A program made the position numbers and the translations under genes. Below are positions 1 through 11,024 of a stretch of DNA of 64,000 nucleotides, in pieces (within the stretch, counting starts at the first letter, position 1; each line of letters begins with the position of its first letter). Under the pieces are notes generated by a model, which saw only the letters and a list, made by a program, of their open reading frames with translations, was not told the origin of the DNA and made no database searches. Origin of the DNA: Ampullaceana balthica (Eukaryota; Mollusca; Gastropoda; Lymnaeidae); contig CALYLW010000437.1 of the NCBI GenBank assembly GCA_944989445.1, forward strand, positions 1 to 64,000, given 5' to 3'.

Positions 1-2645
1 CTTGCATGCAATAAATGGTACATTTAACAGTGTATGTGCTGCATTGTTTAATTTCAAGGATGTCACCATCCTCATCTCTCACAATAACAGTTTTGAGATC
101 TTCAAATGAAATAGGTCCTCCAACATGGTGCAACGGAAGGCGCATGTGAAGTGCATCTCTGTTGTGAGGATGCACAGTGTACACTCTTCCCAAAGCATTG
201 TCTGTCACATATCCTGGGAAGTCTGCAAGAGGTACACCTTTTTTTTTATTTGCCAGACCTTTTGACTGGCATCCCAGCGAACATGTCTAGGCACCTCAGA
301 ATGCAGCAATGTTTTTGCAAGAGGATCTGTTTTGCAGAGATCAAAAAAGGCTGTTAATGTAGTCTTTAGTGGAGTGTCAGTCAAATGTGCTGTTGGCTGT
401 CCTGGTTTATAGTATACTCTTTGGCCTCCTTCAAGATGTACTGCCAAGTGAACAACTGTTGGATAATTTTGATGGATGGTAAAGTTGAGCAGGCGCCACA
501 CTGCCTCACTGCTACTAATGTATCGTCCTTGTTGATAATTGGTAACCTCATCAAGCCTGTTTGGCATTTCATTTGCAACAGCAAACATGGCTGCATCACT
601 TCCCTTGGTAACATACTTGCAAATGTACTTGATGCTTTTGACTGAGTTGCAGTACTCCACATTTATGTGTGCTTTGAAGATTCTGCAGTGTAATGGAGAA
701 TAGGGTACAACCCAAGAGTTATCAACATCCTCCAACATTACAGATTCGGTTGCTCTACCAGGGGCAACATGGCCACCATCACCTGGTTTTCTGCGGCGAT
801 ATCCATCCTCTCCTGTCTGTGTCTCTTGCACATTTGCCTGGGAAACCTCTTACTGCACTTGACATCAACCATGCACGGTGCCTTGCGATTCCTATTGCAG
901 AAAGGGCCACGAATCATGTTTTTTGTGACAACATCGTACAGAATAGGATCTTCTTCTTTGTCTGGGATTTCTGCACTTATAATGCTTTCTACTTGGTCTG
1001 GGCGAATTTTGGTCTTTAACCAAAACAAAAGATGCATGTGTGGCAGTCCTCGCTTCTGCCACTCAATGGAATACATGAAGCAGACTACTTTTCCAAACAC
1101 TTGAACATCCTTGATGACATGCATCATTTTATTAACTTTTTGTTGAAACACCCTGGCAACCAAGTCAACACGATCTGCTGACACTTATTCTGGAAGCAAT
1201 TCAACTGTTATCTCTGGCCAGCTTGGGTTACAGGTGAAAGTGATGAAGAGATCAGGCGTGCCTCTATGACGTACATAGGTCATTCCATCCTGTGCATATT
1301 CATGCATGTAACGGGGCCCTCCACTGAAGGATGAAGGCAGCACAACTAATTTGCCAAGATTTTCAGAAGTCACATTGTTGTCATTCCTTACTGCCTCTAA
1401 TAGTACACCATAGTCCTCAGCTCTAAGTTTTGTTTGGTTGAGTCTGATGAAACGCAATCTCTCATTCTCAACCTTAGCATACATATCCACTATGTATTGC
1501 TGGAAAAGGCGCGGGCATCTGAGGAGTGTATTAAATTCATTGACTCTTTGCATCATGCGATATGCATAGTAGTCATTGCTTGTGGCCTTGTTTACATCTT
1601 TTATGTTCAAATCATAGCCATCTTCTCCTCTAACGAATAGCGGAGGGTACTGAAGTGGATCATATGACCTGCGAGTGTCTTGAATCCTTTGAAGTGGCAT
1701 TTGTGAGCAACTTCTTGAATGCAGCACAATGTCCCTACGATCACCTAGCTCTCCTGCAATCATGATGGCCACTTCACTAACAGATGGTGCATTGAATCTG
1801 CCTTTGTGTTCCTTTAATGGTGCTTTGCCAGAATTTTTGATTTTGTAGTCCACTTGAGTGTTATCCATAATCTCAGCAGCCATTTTAAATGACCTCACAT
1901 AGCTGTTATGCTGATGCAGAATTCTTTGCAGTTTGAGGACAATGTTTCTGTCAACAGGACTGTCAAGCAAATCCAGTCGTCTTTGCACTTGCTCATCTTC
2001 TCCCAAGAAGTAAATCTGGAGATATTTGCTGTCTACAGCATTGACTGGATGAAGAGGTCCAGCATGGTGGTACACTTGGCCTTGGACCTTGAATTTTGGT
2101 GTCCACCCATTATTCACGACAACATTAGACTTGAAGGAAGTCATGGCAAACATATTATTGAATAGTCTAATATGTTTCACAAAGGCCTTTGATTGTGCAG
2201 TTTCACCATTCAACAGACTGCACAATGGTTCTGGTGGCTTTAGAATTGGTGGCAGTTTGATTTTACCACTGGAGCAGCACATGCCTGGAGTTTCTCCTTT
2301 CCACTTAAATGCACTACACTTTAGACAAACATTTGCCATTCAGCCAATGTCAAGAAGATTGTTGCTTTCATAGTCATATGATGGGTTGTACATGAAACCA
2401 TCATGCATGTGGGCTTTCCATTTCAAAGTGATGGCAACATTTCTCTGTTTTCTTAAGCCAAGAAGACGTGCCACATGCTGAATAGGTCTTTCAGCTGATC
2501 TAGCAAGTCTGTGGCGGACCTGATCTTCCTGGAGACGTGATTGCCTTTGCTCAGGTCTTTCAGCTGATCTGGCAACTCTGACAACCAATAATACAGCACA
2601 TTGCGTTAACAAAAAAATATGTGACTGTAAAGTGAGACATATCAA
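1..2645 (-). pseudogene. Helitron Rep (HUH endonuclease) relic, C-terminal helicase part off the left edge
   Basis: The minus strand encodes the N-terminal and Rep part of a Helitron rolling-circle transposase. From 2,645 downward come N-terminal repeats of the type ARSAERPxQ, a Cys-containing segment (CLKCSAFKWKGE), a Helitron core with the block TFTCNPSWPEI (~1,210-1,250), the HUH metal-binding motif LPHMHLLFWL (~1,027-1,056) and the catalytic tyrosine motif YICKYVTKG (~604-630). These motifs define Helitron Rep, which nicks and rejoins single-stranded DNA. The reading frame is broken by an in-frame TGA at 2,340-2,342, an in-frame TAA at 1,185-1,187, a frameshift near 800-830 and another near 205-235 at an A-run. 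After the last one, homologous sequence (HMRLPLHHV, ISFEDLKTV) continues to the window edge. The Pif1-like helicase would lie outside the window. Family assignment is secure; the copy is dead as read here. Confidence 0.9.
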
Positions 2646-2654
2646 GCTAGAAAT

Positions 2655-3300
2655 GCCTTCTTGTTAATCTCGACACCAAAATATGTATTATTTTTCGTCT
2701 TAATTTGCAATAATTTATTTTATTAGATACCCCGGGGCCTCACACGGACACGCCAAGCCACAATATATAAAGGGATATTTATGTGAATATTAAGGTTTAT
2801 GTCAGGTGTGTATTGGGTTTATTTGTTTTAAAGAAAAATTTCGAAACGCAAGGTTTGAGCTTAAAATTTACCCTGCTGGTATAGTTTAAGTTATGCAAAA
2901 AGTATAAACACAGCTGCTAAGCTATAGTGTTTATGCCACACTGGGATGGACGATATTATTGACTCCTACCCTCACCAATAAAAGGAGAAACTTTGCCCGG
3001 GTTTTAAATTTGCATGCAATAAAGGGTACAGTACTGTATATTTGCATGCAATAAAGGGTACATTTAACATAAAGCAATGTGATTGATAACATTTTTGGCC
3101 GTTCAATTTTTTTATAGAGCTCATATTAGGAAAAACTACATTTTGGGCCCCCGGCCCCCAGTATCTTATATATATGGAACGAAACTGTTTAATAACCTTT
3201 CCGGTATAATTTTGTGTACGTGTACCAAATTTCACGTTATTTGGTTGTTTGGATCTTGAGTTAATAGGGAACATCCAGAGAGACGACAGACAGACAACAA
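2655..3300. repeat. Helentron-like repeat block, first copy
   Basis: Three segments recur about 2 kb downstream. Block A (2,659-2,735, beginning CTTCTTGTTAATCTCGACAC) recurs at ~5,230. Block B (~2,815-2,995, including TATAAACACAGCTGCTAAGC and GGACGATATTATTGAC) recurs at ~4,690-4,870. Block C (~3,113-3,300, including CCGGTATAATTTTGTGTACG) recurs at ~5,300-5,490. The block directly adjoins the Helitron Rep relic. I read it as non-autonomous Helitron/Helentron sequence; that link is inference from position and architecture. Confidence 0.6.
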
Positions 3301-3394
3301 ATGCTGCTTATGTGTATGCTATATGGGCAAGTACCCGGCTTATCCCGGGTTTAAAATAAGGTACTTTCTGTAGAAGCGTACAAAACTGTTTATT

Positions 3395-3832
3395 TGCATT
3401 CTATCGAGCTGAAAGCAAGCTGCAGGCATTTGAAAACAAATGCATGAGGAACATTCTCCAGATCTCATATTTAGAACATAAGACCAATGAATATGTCTGG
3501 GACCAAATCAACTCTATTACGGATCATCAAGAAACAATCGTAACAACAATTAAGAGAAGCAAGATGGCATGGTTTGGTCATGTACTGCGACATGATACCC
3601 TGACAAAAATTATCCTTCAATGCACTGTAGAAGGGGGCCGGCGAAGAGGTCGACAACGGTAAAGCTGGCTGGACAACATAAAGAAATTGACAGGGATGAA
3701 ATTCCATGAATTATTGGCCGCCGCTCAAAATAGGCATATGTGGAGATCGTTATCTGTTGATGTGTCCATCCGCTCCCCCCGACGACCGCAACGGTCACGG
3801 GACTGATGATGATGATGATGATCGAGCTGATA
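3395..3832 (+). pseudogene. Non-LTR retrotransposon ORF tail, truncated copy 1
   Basis: The + strand reads the segment after the reverse transcriptase domain of a non-LTR retrotransposon: FENKCMRNILQIS, then TIKRSKMAWFGHVLRHD, then a Gly/Arg stretch (EGGRRRGRQR) and W.DNIKKLTG, ending in a (GAT)n tail at ~3,805-3,825. The WFGHVLR and GGRRRGR signatures are typical of the carboxy end of such LINE polyproteins. The copy is 5'-truncated, has a TAA after RGRQR, and lies between the first repeat block and the tandem core, so it probably inserted there. A second copy lies at 40,627-41,380. Confidence 0.8.
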
Positions 3833-3834
3833 AT

Positions 3835-4680
3835 TTAATTTTTTTTTCGTATGTTATCATTGCGGGAGAGTTCTCAACAACTTCCCAAAGTTTCATGCTC
3901 CTATTTACACGGGAAATTGGATATTTAATGCTGAGTCTGTTTTATATAGCTCATATTAGGAAAAAACCTACATTTTGGCCCAAGGCCCCTAGTGAGTGAA
4001 AATTTTTATATATTTTTTTCGCCTTTTACCATCGCGCGAGGGTACTCAAAATGTTCCCAAAGTTTCATTCTTCTACTTACACGGTAAGTTTGAGAATTAT
4101 TGATGAGTCTGTTTTATATATTTAAAAAATACATTCAGCCCTCTGACCACTCAGTGAGTGATAATTTTTATTAATGTTTAGCCAGTTAACATTTTGGGAG
4201 GGTACATAACAACTTCCCAAAGTTTCATGCTTCTACCTACACAGGAAATGAGAGATTGAATGATGAGCCTGATTTATATAGCTCATTTAAGAAAAAAACT
4301 ACCTTTGGGCCCCCGCCCGCACCCCCAGTTAGTGATAATTATATATTTTGTTTCGACTGTTACCATTGCGGGAGGGTACTTAACGACTTTCCAAATTTTC
4401 ATGGTTCTACCTACTCGGGAATATGAGGAATTGGTGTTGATTCAGTTTTATTTAGCCCATAAAGGAAAAACCGGTTTTGGGGCTCCCGGCCACCCATGAG
4501 TGGAAATGTTTACATTCTTTTTCACAAATTATCGTCATAATAGTGTATTCGGCAAGTTCCCAAAGTTTCATGCTTCTACCTTCACGGTAAGTTGGAGAAT
4601 TAGTTTTGAGTCAGTTTTAAATATACGGGAAAAAAATACATTTGGGCCCCCGCCCCCAGTAAGTGATAATTCATATAATT
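3835..4680. repeat. Tandem array of a ~165-bp unit (about 5 diverged copies)
   Basis: Five diverged copies follow each other head to tail (about 3,835, 3,995, 4,155, 4,325 and 4,499). Each has CTTCCCAAAGTTTCATG, then a TTTTATATAGCTCAT-type segment, then a C/G-rich GGGCCCCCGCCCCCAGT-like box and GTGATAATT. A tandem core of ~160 bp flanked by conserved arms resembles the molluscan 'pearl'/Helentron-derived elements (established family architecture). Assigning this copy to that class is inference. Confidence 0.75.
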
Positions 4681-4689
4681 CATTTTTCT

Positions 4690-5495
4690 GTTGTATGGGG
4701 TTTATTTGTTTTAAAGAAACATTTCGAAACGCAAGGTTTGAGCTTAAAATGTGTCCTGCTGGTTTAGTTTAAGTTATGCAAAAATTATAAACACAGTTGC
4801 TTAGCTACAGTGTTTATGCCACCCAGGGATGGACGATATTATTGACACCTACCCTCACCAATAAAAGGAAAAAGCTTGATCGGACGACTGGATAAAATAC
4901 ATATAGAATATACATAAAAGAAGCAGTGTAAAGTAAAAAAGATGTAATTTGCAAACAAATTTTATAAAAATATATACGTAATCTTGTTAGAGGCGCAACA
5001 TTAACAGACATAAAAATAAACCGTTTCATAACATTTAGTTCACAACAAAAAACACACTCACTCACTGATTCACACATGTGCACACAAATACTTAAACGCA
5101 CACCCACAGCGGTATATTAACAATTAAAAATTTAAATTAAAATAATCACTGCTCTTTTCACTTTGTTTCCTATTTACAAATTAATATGAACTCAAACTAT
5201 GACGTCACATCACATTATTTTATGGCAATAAACGCCTTCTTGTTAATCTCGACACCAAAATGTTTATTATTTTACGTCTTAATTTTCAATAATTTTTATT
5301 TTATATAGCTCATATAGGGAAAAACTACATTTTGGGCCCCCAGCCCCCAGTATCTTATAAAAATGGAACGAAACCTGTTTAATAACCTTTCCGGTATAAT
5401 TTTGTGTACGTGTACCAAATTTCACGTTATTTGGTTGTCTGGATCTTGAGTTATAAGGGAACAGACAGACGACGGACAGACAACAAATGCGTCTT
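4690..5495. repeat. Helentron-like repeat block, second copy
   Basis: This is a second copy of the arms at 2,655-3,300, in the order B (4,690-4,870), A (5,230-5,290), C (5,300-5,490). Between B and A lies about 350 bp of AT-rich unique sequence. Block C ends in an ACAGACAGACGACGGACAGA stretch as in the first copy. Confidence 0.65.
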
Positions 5496-5499
5496 ATAT

Positions 5500-5527
5500 G
5501 TATATAGATAGATATATTATATGTACC

Positions 5528-5572
<45 letters not shown>
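5500..5572. repeat. TA/TATA microsatellite
   Basis: An imperfect (TA)n stretch directly follows the end of repeat block C. Confidence 0.9.
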
Positions 5573-6047
5573 AGCTCATGTCCTTATTGTATACATTACT
5601 GGCTCATAGCCCTGGATAAGACCCGTAGCAAACGATACGTTTACCCCACACCTGACACCATTGTGAGGTCCTCTCAACAATAGAGCCCCAAAGGAAGGCA
5701 CACGACATTAAGGCCATAATGCATTGGAACCATCTCAAGGGATAGGGGGTCGAGTATGTCAAAAATATGTTTGCTACGCACTAACTTTATTTCCAAACAT
5801 CGAATAGAAGATTGAAATAAATTTACATTATTTATTCTTATTACTTTATGTAAATATGATACACTCCTGTGGGGGGGGGGTGGTGGGGGATTCTTTGACA
5901 GATTAAGGTGGTTTTGATAAGTTATAGATCTTAATGACGGGGTCCTTGTGTGTTGGACATTTGTCGGAAAGTGATTCCAATGGACATTAATTTTCTCTGG
6001 CCGGCTGTCATTTTGGCCTTTTTTATGGAGGACTCAATTTTCAGGGG
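5573..6047. other. Non-coding stretch, nothing recognised
   Basis: I see no gene or known repeat here apart from a short poly-G run near 5,872-5,890. Confidence 0.5.
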
Positions 6048-6335
6048 CCATATTTATCTTATCTTATCTATACAGATGCTCCTTCTATTCAGAAGATAGT
6101 TGCGTCCACAGACCATGACAGATGATCTGTTGGCAAGTGATGCAGCATTCACAGGCCACGGCTTTGTGGGTTCCACGCATTACCCAGCCGCCTAACTACT
6201 TGTAGTGTTAGGTACCCATTCAGAGCTGGGTGACTCAGGGACGCCCTAGGCCCCGGGAACAAACCCTTACCTTCACACAGCCCGTGATTCGAACCCGTGA
6301 CCATCGCTGCCACTCGACCACCGCGTCCCCGGGGT
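6048..6335 (-). mobile_element. tRNA-derived SINE (family 1), near full length
   Basis: Read on the minus strand, the element begins with an RNA polymerase III promoter: A box within GCGGTGGTCGAGTGGCAG (~6,312-6,329) and B box GGTCACGGGTTCGAATC (~6,287-6,303). The body follows, and it ends with the tail AGATAAGATAAGATAA (~6,056-6,071). Related copies lie at 11,147, 14,690, 18,430, 35,192 and 54,233, so it is a dispersed SINE and not a tRNA gene. Confidence 0.85.
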
Positions 6336-6527
6336 CGTTAGTAGCTAGGGAAAATAATACGATCTTAGGTAACACGGCTGGTCAGTAGTATATATTGCGA
6401 CATATTGGTGATCTTTGAAGGTGAGCTTCAGTTCTGCTTATGAGTAAGAGCTTATCTAGAACGACAATGTAAACAGAAGCGGAATCAGCATTCAACCAAA
6501 CTAAAAGTTTACCGAACTGTTGTGCTC

Positions 6528-6955
6528 ACTACTTTAATGTAAGCATGTTAAACATGGACTGTGTACCATCACTACTTTAATGTAAGCATGTTAAACATGG
6601 ACTGTGTACCATCACTACTTTAATGTAAGCATGTTAAACATGGACTGTGTACCATCACTACTTTAATGTAAGCATGTTAAACATGGACTGTGTACCATCA
6701 CTACTTTAATGTAAGCATGTTAAACATGGACTGTGTACCATCACTACTTTAATGTAAGCATGTTAAACATGGACTGTGTACCATCACTACTTTAATGTAA
6801 GCATGTTAAACATGGACTGTGTACCATCACTACTTTAATGTAAGCATGTTAAACATGGACTGTGTACCATCACTACTTTAATGTAAGCATGTTAAACATG
6901 GACTGTGTACCATCACTACTTTAATGTAAGCATGTTAAACATGGACTGTGTACCA
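6528..6955. repeat. 43-bp minisatellite, about 10 copies
   Basis: The unit starts ACCATCACTACTTTAATGTA and ends ACATGGACTGTGT. Copies are nearly identical; the period was checked from starts at 6,531 and 6,574. Confidence 0.95.
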
Positions 6956-7575
6956 AGGCAATACTTTTTCTCTAAACCAATCTCAAAATCAATTTCTGGT
7001 CACCAAATTAACCGTCAGGACTCTTCTATTGCGATTTTACAGATGGACAGAGAGCAAATTATTCAAAGGAAAATGATTCCAGCAGGAATATATGATTAGT
7101 GTGTTTTATACAAGAAACTTCAACGTGCCTACAAATACATACAATGTTTATTATTTAAAACATAGGTTGTTATAATAAAACATGTGGGCTAAAAAAGTTA
7201 ATAAGTCAAAATTCTCAACGTCCAGACCCCGCACCCTCCTGGCGACGACCCTGACAATGAGTACTACTCTCCCCTTGCAATGTTGTTCCTTTTGAAGGGA
7301 ATGAATGGGGCAGTGACGATAGGCATACCCAATAAATGAAAAGGCCTTAGACTGGATTTTTTTAATGTACTGGCTGTTGGCCAACATACGGAGAACATAA
7401 TCCCTTAGACTGCGAAGTCAGATAGATGAGATCTGAGCGGTCCCCGTGAAGCTATTCTGGAATGTTATCATTGTATAAATACAAGACGTCTCAACGTGGA
7501 ATCACCATCACATTTGTTTGCTGCGACACATAGGTGAAGGCTTGAAACTTTTACTCTTTGATTATTTTTTTTAAA
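6956..7575. other. Non-coding stretch between two minisatellites
   Basis: AT-rich unique sequence with no coding signature and no repeat that I recognise. Confidence 0.4.
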
Positions 7576-7923
7576 GTCATTGGTGTGTCTGTGGTGTTGT
7601 CATTGGTGTGTCTGTGGTGTTGTCATTGGTGTGTCTGTGGTGTTGTCATTGGTGTGTCTGTGGTGTTGTCATTGGTGTGTCTGTGGTGTTGTCATTGGTG
7701 TGTCTGTGGTGTTGTCATTGGTGTGTCTGTGGTGTTGTCATTGGTGTGTCTGTGGTGTTGTCATTGGTGTGTCTGTGGTGTTGTCATTGGTGTGTCTGTG
7801 GTGTTGTCATTGGTGTGTCTGTGGTGTTGTCATTGGTGTGTCTGTGGTGTTGTCATTGGTGTGTCTGTGGTGTTGTCATTGGTGTGTCTGTGGTGTTGTC
7901 ATTGGTGTGTCTGTGGTGTTGTA
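7576..7923. repeat. 23-bp minisatellite, about 15 copies
   Basis: The unit GTCATTGGTGTGTCTGTGG plus TGTT repeats almost perfectly. Because 23 is not a multiple of 3 and no frame contains a stop, all three forward frames stay open. These are repeat artefacts, not genes. Confidence 0.95.
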
Positions 7924-9640
7924 ACATCGGCAATCAATCACCTACTCTTGCTTTGATGACCTTTCTGTGGAAGTTTGTCTTCACGATTGCGATATTACGC
8001 TCTAATTTTTGTGGTGTATTCAATCGATGGTGAATAACCACCTTACTTATCAAGTACGTGTAGTTTCTTTATTTTAGACAATGTATTACTTTATTTTGTT
8101 ACAGCATTTTCATTTAGGAAGAAACTAATGAATTCAAATTGTTAAAAATTGTAGCTACTTAGGCGATTTATTTTCCAACTTATTTGTGTATGTTCACTGA
8201 GGAAATCTTCTGGCCGATATCGATACGTTAATTATTTCAATAATTGTGTGTAGGTGTGTATTTGTCATGAGGAATTTTATAAGTTTCCTCTTTTTTTTAA
8301 CGTAACCGATTTTGAAATATGTTACTTAAAGTTGAATTAAAGTTGAAGTGTATACTTAAAGGTAGAAATGTAGAATTTAAAATGCATTAAAAGTCATTTG
8401 CCAAGAAAGTCTATGAAGAACATAGATAGTCAGTATTCGTTTAATATGTAACTTTGGACTTGTATCTATTCAAAGACGTTTATTTCAATTAGTGCTTAAC
8501 AACAAACATTTTCTAGTGTTTGTATTATTTGTAATATCTTTAGCGTATTGCTTATTCTTCAGGGTCTTATCTCGTTTTTAAATAAAACTCTGTAGGAACC
8601 GAATGGATACACATTAACGTTGTACTGAAACGCAATTCACCTGCTTGACTTAGAGATATTATCATTCAACCTCTGTTAGAGTGTCAAAAGGATAACTAGC
8701 TTTATTAAATTATGAAACGCATTGCCTCCCTAGATGGATCCAGTGTTTGATTTGTCATAGAACCCAGCAAAAAAAAATGTTCAATGTCGTAACGTACTGT
8801 GCAACTAGTCTCATTTACACCGTCATGAGCTCAAAAACATCAGTGGATTAAAAAGGCCTACAATTTCACTGTCCTCTATTTGTGGTTCTGTTGTGTGTAA
8901 CTTTGGATTTCCATCCCATTCCGTTAATCGTGCACGTACAACTAGAGGCCAAACGTATTGTCTTCCTCTGTGTCGCATTAAATTACTTCCACTGTGTCTT
9001 CTCCCTACATACCACAGTGATTTAATCCACTCTGTCACCATACTCTGTAATATTACGCTTAGACCTAAGAAATCTTTCTTGAATACTAAGATAAGATCTG
9101 TAGACGCAATGCCTCCAACTGGAATTTGTATACATTGAGGAAGTCTATTGCCGATTATATTAACAAACTAGCATAGTGCAAATCAATGTTAGCTAAGACC
9201 GTGAATATGTTCAATTCTGAATTAAAAAAACAAGAAGTATTATATTTTTGTTAGAGATATTTACACGATATTATCGTACTTCTAGATAAACTACAATGCG
9301 TCATAAATAACGAGTGGTATTTTTAAAGATGACTTTCACAAATGGGTAATGTTTTACCCTTAACTCAGTGGCCCATCGCAACCACGCGTAACATTTTTGA
9401 AGACTGAAAAAAACAAAATATTCTGTGAGAAAGATGGTATTGAGATTGCTAGTAATATAGATTCTTACATTGAGTTCATGTTTTGTTGTCAAACTTGTGC
9501 AAACTTAACAGCCGCCATATGGGGTGCGTGTGTTTGGATGAGGCGGGGTGGGTAGCCACCATTGTGGGACTCTTTTACTTCTTGGTTGTAATAATAATTC
9601 CATACGTCATAGGGCGCTCAAAGGTTGAACTTAGGCAGAG
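7924..9640. other. AT-rich non-coding stretch
   Basis: About 1.7 kb with no convincing exon, RNA gene or recognised transposon. A minus-strand open stretch at 8,823-9,041 (HRGRQYVWPLVVRARL) has some coding-like character but no family I can name; it may be a decayed transposon fragment. Confidence 0.4.
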
Positions 9641-9699
9641 CTTGTAAGTAGCCAAATAAAAGGTGGGGGTGGTACACGGTCCTTCCTGGCTTGACGTTT

Positions 9700-9835
9700 G
9701 GTCTTGGCAGCCTGTTGTCTATTTGCCTCACCGACATCTGCACCATTCCGTATCATAGAGCGCCAGGGGGCTCGGTCACTGGCTGCTGCCTCCCAGGAGT
9801 CATGTCCAATATTAAAGGCCGTTAGAGCAATTTTG
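9700..9835. repeat. Dispersed repeat segment shared with 11,490-11,600
   Basis: The segment around GCCTGTTGTCTATTTGCCTC and ATCATAGAGCGCCAGGGGGC recurs at ~11,530-11,592 with a few substitutions. Both lie close to the 5' part of the Ig gene. The element class is not recognised. Confidence 0.6.
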
Positions 9836-10850
9836 AGTGTGTATTGAGTGTGTATTGAGTGTGTATTGAGTGTGTATTGAGTGTGTATTGAGTGTGTATT
9901 GAGTGTGTATTGAGTGTGTATTGAGTGTGTATTGAGTGTGTATTGAGTGTGTATTGAGTGTGTATTGAGTGTGTATTGAGTGTGTATTGAGTGTGTATTG
10001 AGTGTGTATTGAGTGTGTATTGAGTGTGTATTGAGTGTGTATTGAGTGTGTATTGAGTGTGTATTGAGTGTGTATTGAGTGTGTATTGAGTGTGTATTGA
10101 GTGTGTATTGAGTGTGTATTGAGTGTGTATTGAGTGTGTATTGAGTGTGTATTGAGTGTGTATTGAGTGTGTATTGAGTGTGTATTGAGTGTGTATTGAG
10201 TGTGTATTGAGTGTGTATTGAGTGTGTATTGAGTGTGTATTGAGTGTGTATTGAGTGTGTATTGAGTGTGTATTGAGTGTGTATTGAGTGTGTATTGAGT
10301 GTGTATTGAGTGTGTATTGAGTGTGTATTGAGTGTGTATTGAGTGTGTATTGAGTGTGTATTGAGTGTGTATTGAGTGTGTATTGAGTGTGTATTGAGTG
10401 TGTATTGAGTGTGTATTGAGTGTGTATTGAGTGTGTATTGAGTTTGTATTGAGTGTGTATTGAGTGTGTATTGAGTGTGTATTGAGTGTGTATTGAGTGT
10501 GTAATGAGTGTGTATTGAGTTTGTATTGAGTGTGTATTGAGTGTGTATTGAGTGTGTATTGAGTGTGTATTGAGTGTGTATTGAGAGTGTATTGAGTGTG
10601 TATTGAGTGTGTATTGAGTTTGTATTGAGTGTGTATTGAGTGTGTATTGAGTGTGTATTGAGTGTGTATTGAGTGTGTATTGAGTGTGTATTGAGTGTGT
10701 ATTGAGTGTGTATTGAGTGTGTATTGAGTGTGTATTGAGTGTGTATTGAGTGTGTATTGAGTGTGTATTGAGTGTGTATTGAGTGTGTATTGAGTGTGTA
10801 TTGAGTGTGTATTGAGTGTGTATTGAGTGTGTATTGAGGGTTATTGAGTG
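9833..10850. repeat. 11-bp minisatellite, about 92 copies, very homogeneous
   Basis: The unit TGAGTGTGTAT repeats for about 1 kb with only a handful of single-base variants (for example TGAGTTTGTAT near 10,440, 10,520 and 10,616). It ends 94 bp before the first coding exon of the Ig receptor gene. All G/T skew is on the + strand. Confidence 0.97.
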
Positions 10851-10943
10851 TGCACTTATTCGTATGTTTATTATGTAGGACGAATACGTAAATTAAATAA
10901 ATATCCTCGGATGTTAAATATAATGTGTATTATTTTCTTCCAG

Positions 10944-11024
10944 GAATGTCAACAAAAAGTTGTATTTACATCATGACGTGTTTACAAGTACAGATGCTCA
11001 TTCTTCTACTCTTCATAACCAGTA
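10944..11024 (+). CDS. Ig receptor exon 1: start codon and signal peptide
   Basis: ATG at 10,946 opens MSTKSCIYIMTCLQVQ, followed by a hydrophobic core (MLILLLFITS) typical of a signal peptide. A second Met at residue 10 could also start it. The donor AGTA|gtaagt leaves phase 1, which matches exon 2. The acceptor-like sequence before 10,944 suggests an untranslated upstream exon. Confidence 0.85.

Noticed and set aside
6287..6329. True tRNA gene at the SINE heads (also at 11,150 and 54,240)
   Set aside because: A and B boxes are present, but the acceptor stem is not closed and the body continues into the SINE with several copies in the window.
7558..8033. Three overlapping open frames rich in Cys/Val/Trp
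   Set aside because: All three forward frames of one 23-bp repeat; no gene.
8823..9138. Overlapping frames on both strands around HRGRQYVWPLVVRARL
   Set aside because: Possibly a decayed transposon, but no motif is strong enough to call it.
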